DNA of 58,321 bases from Vibrio fluminensis (lineage in GTDB: Bacteria > Pseudomonadota > Gammaproteobacteria > Enterobacterales > Vibrionaceae): the NCBI RefSeq assembly GCF_015278125.1, contig NZ_JADILO010000029.1, positions 1-58,321 on the forward strand, written 5' to 3'. Shown piece by piece: positions 41,598 to 48,284 of the stretch. The notes under the pieces were generated by a model, which was given only the letters and a program-made list of their open reading frames with translations, searched no databases and was not told where the DNA came from. Position numbers and translations under genes: made by a program. Position 1 is the stretch's first letter. Every line of letters starts with the position of its first letter.

Positions 41598-41960
41598 GTG
41601 AAACCAAATTCTACACATGGTTTAAAACGCGTCATGAATGCGACTCGCTATTCATGGCAAGGATTAGTGGCGGCGTTTAAAAATGAAGCGGCTTTTCGAG
41701 AAGAGATCGTGCTGGCCGCAATTATGTTACCGGTGGCATTATGGCTTGATGTCACGCAGGTAGAACGTGTTCTGCTTGTTGCGACAGTTGTGTTGGTTTT
41801 GATTGTTGAGTTGATCAACAGCGCGATTGAAGCCGTGGTCGATCGAATTGGTTCAGAGCGTCATGAGCTCTCAGGCAGAGCAAAAGATATTGGTTCTGCC
41901 GCTGTGTTATTAGCCATGTTATTAACGGCTTATACTTGGGCGACGATCCTATTTTTCTAA
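41598..41960 (+). CDS. dgkA: Diacylglycerol kinase
   Basis: A 120-residue trimeric inner-membrane kinase that recycles diacylglycerol from membrane-derived oligosaccharide synthesis to phosphatidic acid. Three transmembrane helices and the signature VELINSAIEAVVDRIG are present. In most relatives lexA comes next; here about 4.7 kb of accessory DNA intervenes. Confidence 0.96.
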   Translation: MKPNSTHGLKRVMNATRYSWQGLVAAFKNEAAFREEIVLAAIMLPVALWLDVTQVERVLLVATVVLVLIVELINSAIEAVVDRIGSERHELSGRAKDIGSAAVLLAMLLTAYTWATILFF

Positions 41961-42399
41961 CCTTCTAAACATAAAATCAATCAAGTTAGACTCCACTTAA
42001 ATGGTTGTCGATTCGAGATTTGTGTAGAAGAGTAAGTATTCAAGAGCACGTCGGACAAAGCTCTTTATCCCACTTATATAAGCTTTGAAAATCAAAGTGG
42101 AGTTCTTCAAATTTTCCATCGCGGCACAGGAGGATAATAAAGCATATCATGCTGTTATTTTCCTTTGTATCAAGGTACTTCGTAAGTATTATTGGTTTAG
42201 TTTATTAGCACTTAAGTTTATATCGGATGGCAGCGCTAAAGTGAATCAAAAAACTTAAAGCTCATATTAAATACACAGAGCAATAGCCGAGATTAAAATG
42301 CCCACAGCTATAGAGATGCCAACTTTTACCAAACTCTATGTGAATTGACTTCTTTACCTAGTCAAACACTGCATAGACAAATATTTTCGGAAGTTAATA
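41961..42399. other. AT-rich left flank of the accessory insertion
   Basis: About 440 bases without a clear gene. It contains a small hairpin CTTTGA / TCAAAG (near 42085-42099) and a 19-codon hydrophobic frame (42149-42208) whose AGGAGG lies too far upstream (15 bases) to trust. GGAAG at the right end is the ribosome site of the helicase gene. No integrase, att-like direct repeat or SOS box was seen. Confidence 0.5.
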
Positions 42400-43848
42400 A
42401 TGTTAAAACCAGTAACATTAATTGGTGAGCAGAAGAAAGTGCTCACGTTAAATCCTGAAGGACCAATTCAGATCAAGGGCTCAGCAGGAAGCGGAAAAAC
42501 AACAGTAGCGCTCTATCGTGCTTGCCATATGATGGATACTCACACTGATATGTTTGAACCAACAAAGGTTGCTATTTTTACGTTCAATAAATCTCTATCA
42601 GGCTACTTGTCCTCACTAACGCACAACCTGAATGAACGCAGTTATAACGGTTTAAACGTTGTTAATTTTCATAAATGGGCTTTCGCATTTCTCAAACAGC
42701 ATGGGATACAACTTTATAACACAGTGATTTTTGAGTCTGATATCAAGAATCTTGTGTCGAATATTGTTCTCAGATTGCGTCATCAACATCCAAATGAGCA
42801 GCGAATTCTTACTAAAGAAATGGACTTTTATGTTGATGAAATATGTTGGATCAAAGGAAAAAATATTCGCTCAGAGCAGGAGTATATTGAGACAAAGCGA
42901 GTCGGTCGGGGTACAAGCGATCGTGTTACAGCGCAAGATAAATTAATAGTTTGGAAAGTTTTTACTAGCTATCAGGAAGAAAAAAGGCGCATAGGAAAGT
43001 GTGACTTTGATGATTTTGCATTATTTTGTCTTGATGTATTGGATAGGCTTGGCAGAGATTTTGTACCACCATTTACTCACATCGTTATCGATGAGGCTCA
43101 AGACCTTAGTAAGGCTCAGATGATGGTATTATCTAGGCTGATTTCACCTACCACTAATAGCTTAACGATAATTGCAGATGCTGCCCAGCGAATCTACAAG
43201 AGTGGTTTTACCTGGAAAGAGGTGGGAATTAACGTGGTGGGTGGTCGAACGATTGAGTTTAAGAAAAATTATCGAAATACAGAAGAGATTGCAAAAGCGG
43301 CGATATCGTTGCTTGAACATGATGACGATAACGGTGAGTTTACAGCGGTCGAAATTGGTCAGCGAAAGGGTACGAAGCCTAGACTTGTGTGCGCTAATGA
43401 ATCCTATAAAGAGCAAAATTATATCATTAGTAAAATTAACGATATTCGCAATAATTCAAATACAGAATCGATCTGCTTATTACATAGAACCAATCATGGG
43501 ATGAATCACATTCGTCAGTTGTTGCAGCGCAATGGAATTGTCTCTCAAGATATAAGCAGGACAGGCCAAATTAGTTTTGCTGATAATCGAATCAATATTG
43601 CAACGATGCAAACCGTTAAGGGGCTAGAGTTTGATCATGTATTTATTTGTGATTTGACGGATGAAAACCTACCAGTGTTAGCAGGATTTAGTGAGCCTAA
43701 TGATGACTTGCATATCAGTACAGAACGACGACTTCTGTATACGTGTATGACTCGAGCAATTCATAGCTTGACCATGAGCTATAGTGGGAACCCTTCTCGT
43801 TACTTTGCAGAGATTGAACCAACAGCTCTAGAGGTGGTTACGTTATGA
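42400..43848 (+). CDS. Compact UvrD-like superfamily 1 helicase
   Basis: A 482-residue SF1A-type DNA helicase/ATPase. Motif I (Walker A) is GSAGSGKTT at 27-35, motif Ia is IFTFNKSL and motif II is DEAQD at 231-235. Motif III is IADAAQRIY, motif IV is KKNYRN, motif V is TMQTVKGLEFDHVF (about 402-415) and motif VI is LLYTCMTRA (about 446-454). All catalytic motifs look intact. It is much shorter than UvrD/Rep (about 700), leaving little room for 2B-type insertions. No nuclease domain is visible. Its TGA overlaps the ATG of the DarT-like gene (ATGA), so the two proteins are made together. It most likely loads or clears single-stranded DNA for the partner. Confidence 0.9.
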   Translation: MLKPVTLIGEQKKVLTLNPEGPIQIKGSAGSGKTTVALYRACHMMDTHTDMFEPTKVAIFTFNKSLSGYLSSLTHNLNERSYNGLNVVNFHKWAFAFLKQHGIQLYNTVIFESDIKNLVSNIVLRLRHQHPNEQRILTKEMDFYVDEICWIKGKNIRSEQEYIETKRVGRGTSDRVTAQDKLIVWKVFTSYQEEKRRIGKCDFDDFALFCLDVLDRLGRDFVPPFTHIVIDEAQDLSKAQMMVLSRLISPTTNSLTIIADAAQRIYKSGFTWKEVGINVVGGRTIEFKKNYRNTEEIAKAAISLLEHDDDNGEFTAVEIGQRKGTKPRLVCANESYKEQNYIISKINDIRNNSNTESICLLHRTNHGMNHIRQLLQRNGIVSQDISRTGQISFADNRINIATMQTVKGLEFDHVFICDLTDENLPVLAGFSEPNDDLHISTERRLLYTCMTRAIHSLTMSYSGNPSRYFAEIEPTALEVVTL

Positions 43849-44504
43849 CGGTGCGAGAAATTATTGAGCAAAGATGTCTGACCTCTCTGTACCATTTCAC
43901 TACTATTGAGAATTATATGAGTATTCTTGAGAGAGGGTTCATTTATTCTCGTTCTAAAGTTGAAGAGCTTAGTTTATTGAATGATGGTTTCTATACGGCT
44001 GACTTTGTTGACAGTATGGATCAACAGCGCTTAGATGGATTGAGAGACTACATTAACCTTAGCCTCTCCCGACCAAATTGGTACTTATTAGAGCAGTACA
44101 AAAAACGAGCAGAGCTAAGTCATTTTGATTGGTGTATTTTAGAGATTGATTTAGTCCCTATGTTAAATGAAAAGACGCTTTATTCGGTTTGTAATGCTGC
44201 TTCAACCGCGGCTAGTAAATATGGGGTAAAGACTGGTGCTGTGGGTTTGGAGGACCTTTTTCGTTCGGAAGTATGTACTCCTCGTAATACTTATACACGT
44301 AGAGGTACTCCAGAAAACTTTACAACGGATATTCAAGCTGAGGTACTAGTCTTGGGGCAGATATCGATTGAGCATATTCGTCATGCTTACTTACCAAGTA
44401 AAGCTAAATTGGCACAATACCAATCGGGTTTTCGTTTGATGGGCTTATCCAACAATCGATTTGAATTAAACTCACAACTATTCGAAGGGGCTATTCTTAG
44501 ATAA
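43845..44504 (+). CDS. darT: DarT-like DNA ADP-ribosyltransferase (DUF4433 type)
   Basis: A 219-residue protein of the DarT family, toxins that ADP-ribosylate bases in single-stranded DNA using NAD. The N-terminal NAD-binding signature LYHFTTIENYMSILERGFI (15-33) contains His17, Thr19 and Asn23. DYINLSLSRPNWYLL (68-82) fits the second conserved block, and DIQAEVLV (162-169) places the expected catalytic glutamate at Glu166. It resembles the DarT1 branch, whose partners are NADAR proteins, better than DarT2/DarG. It overlaps the upstream helicase by 4 bp and, at its 3' end, the converging NADAR gene by 8 bp. Base specificity (guanine expected) is inferred. Confidence 0.85.
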   Translation: MTVREIIEQRCLTSLYHFTTIENYMSILERGFIYSRSKVEELSLLNDGFYTADFVDSMDQQRLDGLRDYINLSLSRPNWYLLEQYKKRAELSHFDWCILEIDLVPMLNEKTLYSVCNAASTAASKYGVKTGAVGLEDLFRSEVCTPRNTYTRRGTPENFTTDIQAEVLVLGQISIEHIRHAYLPSKAKLAQYQSGFRLMGLSNNRFELNSQLFEGAILR

Positions 44505-45192
44505 GCGACTGCTGTACCGGCTTATTATTCTGCGTTGATGTGTTTTTTCCCTCACTCATGAGTTTGTGATAGTAGGAAGAGTCAGCGAGAACTTGTTTTA
44601 ATTCTCCATTTTTTGCCAATGCGACATAGAGTGCCACAGAGTGGGCCTGGCAATTAAAGCTTTTGATCGGATTGAATTCAATATCAGTAAAACTATCAAA
44701 CGCCATCACAGCTTCAGCGAGATCTGGATGTTTATGAAGTGTATTTATATACAGCCAATCATAAAATAGAGTTTTAGGTTCCAAAGGCCAGATACCGTCT
44801 TTGCCTTGAAAACCGATCATATCGCCGGACTCTTTTAGCCGAGGGTCTCGCTTTGCTTCAAGTGGTGTTACTTGAAGTAGGTCTTTATAAGGGCCGCCAT
44901 GCTTAAAGATTTTTGACGCTTGGAATATATTTTCTAGTGCTACTTGTTTGCCACTACGCAGTGTTACTTTTAAGTTAAAAGCACTTAAAGACACTCCTAG
45001 TGAGTCCTCACTCTTGGAAGATATCTCTAAAGGTTTATTCCCTATATTGTTAGATAGAATAGTTTGATGAAGCTCAAAAATTGACTTTTGCTTTTGAGAT
45101 ACAGCAAAACCAGAATGCCATTTGAAATCAAGTGTGTTTTCACAAACAAATGGTTGTGCTTCTAGCGGTGTGAAAACTGGTCGTGATGCCAT
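44497..45192 (-). CDS. DarT1-associated NADAR-family antitoxin
   Basis: A 231-residue protein matching the NADAR-type family found with DarT1 toxins (DUF6977 pattern): KWHSGFAVSQKQKSI (24-38), LEISSKS (55-61), ENIFQASKIFKHGGPY (87-102), FYDWLYIN (143-150), FTDIEFNPIKSFNCQA (168-183). NADAR enzymes remove ADP-ribose from guanine in DNA and so reverse the toxin. Unlike usual toxin-antitoxin pairs, it is on the opposite strand, convergent with the toxin. AAAGGA lies 6 bases before the ATG, so it is independently expressed. Confidence 0.85.
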   Translation of the reverse strand: MASRPVFTPLEAQPFVCENTLDFKWHSGFAVSQKQKSIFELHQTILSNNIGNKPLEISSKSEDSLGVSLSAFNLKVTLRSGKQVALENIFQASKIFKHGGPYKDLLQVTPLEAKRDPRLKESGDMIGFQGKDGIWPLEPKTLFYDWLYINTLHKHPDLAEAVMAFDSFTDIEFNPIKSFNCQAHSVALYVALAKNGELKQVLADSSYYHKLMSEGKNTSTQNNKPVQQSLI

Positions 45193-45337
45193 TTTTTATC
45201 CTTTGTTGGGCTGGGTTCAACAGCGATGCTTTAGGTGAAAATGCACTTCTTTATCATTATGCAAATTGCTTCGAGACAAAAGCCATTCAGGTTAAATGCA
45301 CATGCATTAGCTGTGTTCCCGTAAAGGTCGAATAAAC

Positions 45338-45362
45338 AAAGACTGCAAATGCAGCCTTTTCA
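45338..45362 (-). terminator. Weak terminator after the SHOCT gene
   Basis: Read leftward, AAGGCTGCA pairs with TGCAGTCTT (one G-T wobble) around a TT loop, followed by a poor T-tail. It lies between the SHOCT membrane gene and the NADAR gene, both leftward. Confidence 0.5.
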
Positions 45363-45392
45363 ATGTCACTATATGTAGAGCGAGTGTTATTT

Positions 45393-45980
45393 TTAGTTTC
45401 GTTTTAAAAGCTTAGCTCTAGCCTCGTTAAACTCTTCTTCTGAGATGTAACCATCTTCTTTAAGTTTAGCCCACTTCGTTAATTCATCCGCTACAGAATA
45501 TTGCTTTAACTTCTCACCTTTGATTATGTCTACCTCTGACAGAACTCTCGAGCTCGCGCTCGCTTTAGCTTTTGTTGAAAAGATTCCATTACTCACTATC
45601 CACTCTCTGTGCCTCTTCATAGGGGAGTAAAACAGAAAATGTATAGCAACCAAGTAAGTGAAAGCAATACAAGTGAATATTAGTGAAGCAAATAATTGAA
45701 CATCATAAGAATACCAACTATTTTCTTCATTAAAATACATATAACCCCAATAGATGGAACTGAGAACGAAAATAATGAGTACTAGGTATGTATAACCCTT
45801 AAAGTTTTTGACCGCAGTCTCAATGCTGGAGAAATCTTGATTCCTCTTCATCATATAGATACCGAAAGCTAAAAATATGGCAGGGATTATGCCAACCATA
45901 AAAACTATTGATGGAGCAAAAAGAAGTGCAAAAATTAGCAGTTTGCTTTGATCATTGCTACTCATTGGTTGATTTTGCAA
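45393..45980 (-). CDS. Membrane protein with C-terminal SHOCT domain
   Basis: A 195-residue protein with four hydrophobic helices in two pairs (about 14-45 and 62-125). A linker leads to a C-terminal SHOCT motif (ELTKWAKLKEDGYISEEEFNEARAKLL, about 166-193), a short helical module common in membrane and mobile-element proteins. It starts at TTG behind AAAGGAAA with 7-base spacing; the first ATG, five codons later, is too far from it. It lies upstream of the NADAR gene on the same strand, about 200 bases away. Link to the DarT module uncertain. Confidence 0.75.
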   Translation of the reverse strand: MQNQPMSSNDQSKLLIFALLFAPSIVFMVGIIPAIFLAFGIYMMKRNQDFSSIETAVKNFKGYTYLVLIIFVLSSIYWGYMYFNEENSWYSYDVQLFASLIFTCIAFTYLVAIHFLFYSPMKRHREWIVSNGIFSTKAKASASSRVLSEVDIIKGEKLKQYSVADELTKWAKLKEDGYISEEEFNEARAKLLKRN

Positions 45981-46680
45981 TTTACTTTCCTTTTATAAGT
46001 GTCAAGCGACCAGAGTGATTTTTACCGGATTGTACTCGATAAAAAGCTGAAATGAATAGAACCGCAATCTAATCGTTTTATTTAGAATACTGTTACGTTG
46101 ACTGAATTTAAGACGAGTACTGATTTCGTGAGTTTGGTGGCTATACTTTTCGCAACCTAGCGATTGAGTTAACAGGTCGGCCTCATGGAATATAACGGTT
46201 GATTGGCTGTAATGTGAAAGTATTGTATTCGCGAGAGTAATTTCGTGTGCCAATTGCTACGCCGCAGGAAGTGCCAGACTGATAATGTTCAAGAGACAAT
46301 CAAGCTTATTTTTGACCAAGTTGAGATACGCGCTGACGACTGGTATAACCAATTAGAAAGGGGGGGGGATACATCGCCTATTTTTATCCTATTTTAACGA
46401 ACAAACAACTTAATATTACGCATATAGAAATTATTCAGGTGGTGATTTGTTCATATAAGTTCAAACCAAACTGGAAAATGCCCAAAACCTTCTCAAGTTA
46501 AGGTGTCTGCAGGTGGTGCGTTGGTAGATTTTAGTTTTGTGAATATTACCTTATGATAGTTCGCTTAACTAAGTACAGATAGACGCTTTGTCTCAAGCTT
46601 CTGACTCTAAAAAATTACATTTGATTGCATAATATTTCACTGTACGTAAAAAATACAAATTTGCTTTTCATTTGTTCAGT
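45981..46680. other. Gene-poor right flank of the accessory insertion
   Basis: About 700 bases with no intact gene. A frame fragment (46272-46358) has protein-like composition, and a run of nine G follows it (46360-46368). The leftward frame at 46002-46253 has no ribosome site or recognisable domain. The right end carries the lexA promoter region. Confidence 0.45.
46272..46397 (+). pseudogene. Possible coding remnant
   Basis: In one frame, 46272 onward reads about 30 residues of plausible protein (QTDNVQETIKLIFDQ, then ADDWYNQLE) with no start or ribosome site, then a G-run and a stop at 46395-46397. It may be the tail of a degraded accessory gene; I cannot name the family. Confidence 0.25.
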
Positions 46681-46682
46681 TA

Positions 46683-46718
46683 CTGGATATACTCACAGTT
46701 AACTGTATAAAAAGACAG
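46683..46718. promoter_or_regulatory. Two LexA (SOS) boxes at the lexA promoter
   Basis: Box 1, CTGGATATACTCACAG (46683-46698), has one change from the CTGT-N8-ACAG consensus. Box 2, CTGTATAAAAAGACAG (46703-46718), is perfect. They are 20 bases apart, end 8 bases before the lexA ATG and cover a TATACT -10 candidate (46688-46693). This is the classic double autoregulatory operator. Confidence 0.93.
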
Positions 46719-46725
46719 GTGACTT

Positions 46726-47349
46726 ATGAAGCCGTTAACGCCCCGCCAGCAACAAGTTTTTGATTTAATCAAAAGTAAAATTGATGTGACCGGCATGCCG
46801 CCAACGCGTGCTGAAATCGCAAAAGAACTCGGTTTTCGTTCTGCGAACGCCGCGGAAGAACATCTGAAAGCACTTGCTCGTAAGCAAGCGATTGAAATTA
46901 TTCCTGGTGCCTCTCGTGGTATCCGTATTCTGCTCACAGATGATGCGGCAAACGATGCTCAGGGTTTGCCTCTTATCGGTCAAGTAGCTGCTGGTGAGCC
47001 GATTTTGGCACAAGAGCATGTCGAAGCTCACTATCAAGTGGATCCAAGCATGTTTAAGCCACAAGCAGACTTTTTACTGCGAGTTAACGGCGAATCGATG
47101 AAAGACATCGGTATTATGGATGGTGATCTTCTTGCTGTTCATAAGACTCAAGACGTACGTGACGGACAAGTTGTGGTTGCTCGTGTAGACGACGATGTGA
47201 CGGTCAAGCGCTTAGAGCGTAAAGGTTCTACAGTGCTACTACATGCTGAGAACCAAGAGTTTGAACCAATTAAAGTCGACCTCACAAGTCAGCACTTAGC
47301 GATAGAAGGCATTGCGGTTGGTATTATTCGTAATACGGACTGGATGTAA
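46726..47349 (+). CDS. lexA: SOS repressor LexA
   Basis: A 207-residue repressor-protease. The N-terminal winged helix (MKPLTPRQQQVFDLI, GMPPTRAEIAKELGFRSANAAEEHLKALARK) precedes the self-cleavage site in VAAGEPILAQ, the catalytic serine in NGESMKDIGI and the catalytic lysine in TVKRLER. All residues needed for RecA-stimulated autocleavage are present. Confidence 0.98.
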   Translation: MKPLTPRQQQVFDLIKSKIDVTGMPPTRAEIAKELGFRSANAAEEHLKALARKQAIEIIPGASRGIRILLTDDAANDAQGLPLIGQVAAGEPILAQEHVEAHYQVDPSMFKPQADFLLRVNGESMKDIGIMDGDLLAVHKTQDVRDGQVVVARVDDDVTVKRLERKGSTVLLHAENQEFEPIKVDLTSQHLAIEGIAVGIIRNTDWM

Positions 47350-47358
47350 TCCTATACG

Positions 47359-47397
47359 ACAAGCTAATGAGAAAGATTATCATTAGCTTGTTTTTCT
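47359..47397 (+). terminator. lexA terminator
   Basis: Stem AAGCTAATGA / TCATTAGCTT (47361-47370 and 47380-47389) followed by GTTTTTCT. Confidence 0.8.
47369..47387. promoter_or_regulatory. Fur-box-like sequence
   Basis: A 19-base stretch beginning GAGAAAGATTATC matches the Fur consensus (GATAATGATWATCATTATC) at 16 of 19 positions, 60 bases before the methyltransferase gene. It overlaps the lexA terminator hairpin, so symmetry alone may explain part of the match. Confidence 0.35.
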
Positions 47398-47446
47398 AAT
47401 TGATGTTCATTATCATCTAAATTATTGCTAATTAAGGACGATGATA

Positions 47447-48259
47447 ATGGCTGGCCCGCAACGATCCCCTAAAACGCGCTATCAGATCCCTGCAAATTTG
47501 CTGCAGCCATTATGGTTTCGTAGCCGAGAAAGTTTAGCGGATGATGGTTTGGTTTACGACCCGATCGCCGCAAGTGCTTGCCATCGTTGTAAGTTAGCAC
47601 CTGAATGTTTTGCTGGTGATATTGCTCAAAAGCAATTACTTCATGCGACACTCACACAACTGTGTGATGACCAAGTTAACGCCTTCCTTAAACAAAACCC
47701 CGATGGCTGGATTATTAATGTTGGAGCAGGGCTCGATACGCGATTTTACCGTGTTGATAATGGTCTTTGCCATTGGATAGAGCTTGATGTGACAGAAAAC
47801 TTATTGTGGCGTCAGAAGCTATTCCACAATAGTGAGCGTTACCACCATCATTGTGGAAGCGTAACAGACCTTTCATGGCTAGATGAGCTTAATATTCCTG
47901 AAAAAGCGCCAGTAATGTTGGTATGCGAACACGCATTGCTTGATATTCAGCAGCCTCAAGTAGCCAGTTTTGTTCAAGCGCTTGGGCGTCATTTTGATGA
48001 TGCCAGGGCTTGTCTCGTTCTCGCAGGGGATTTAAGTCAAACTAAGCTCGGGCAAGGAATGGGGTCTGGGCAATATGCTCACGGTTATGAGTCTGCTCGA
48101 GATGCGATGCTGCAATACCTACCTTGGCTGCGTCGTGTGCGGATCTTTTCTCCTCTCGATAAACATTGTAATCGCTGGAAGTGGTGGCAGCGTCTGCTTA
48201 CCAACTTTTCATCGATTAAACGTCGTCTCACACCAGTAGTAGTTCTGCTTCGCTGGTGA
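47447..48259 (+). CDS. Class I SAM methyltransferase, LCM/PPM1 type
   Basis: A 270-residue protein of the leucine-carboxyl-methyltransferase-like family: SAM-binding motif INVGAGLDTRFYR (about 90-102), acidic motif WIELDV and MLVCEHALLDIQ. A cysteine pair region (CHRCKLAPEC, about 46-55) is present. Bacterial members often make or modify small molecules, and the target is unknown. The ATG at 47447 is 8 bases from AAGGA; another ATG two codons upstream is too close. It stands between lexA and the MATE gene, where E. coli has lexA-dinF directly. Confidence 0.85.
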   Translation: MAGPQRSPKTRYQIPANLLQPLWFRSRESLADDGLVYDPIAASACHRCKLAPECFAGDIAQKQLLHATLTQLCDDQVNAFLKQNPDGWIINVGAGLDTRFYRVDNGLCHWIELDVTENLLWRQKLFHNSERYHHHCGSVTDLSWLDELNIPEKAPVMLVCEHALLDIQQPQVASFVQALGRHFDDARACLVLAGDLSQTKLGQGMGSGQYAHGYESARDAMLQYLPWLRRVRIFSPLDKHCNRWKWWQRLLTNFSSIKRRLTPVVVLLRW

Positions 48260-48284
48260 TCCAGTTACACTTTGCGCATCTTGA

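Noticed and set aside
42400..44504. Gabija (GajAB) or classical DarTG system
   Set aside because: The helicase recalls GajB, but no OLD-family nuclease GajA is present, and no DarG macrodomain protein accompanies the DarT-like gene.
46002..46253. 83-codon leftward frame in the right flank of the insertion
   Set aside because: No ribosome site, no domain and no operon context. Its composition is not clearly protein-like beyond the first third.
41961..46725. Flanking direct repeats (att sites) of the insertion
   Set aside because: Compared by eye, the two flanks share no repeat long enough to claim, and no tRNA or integrase is present.
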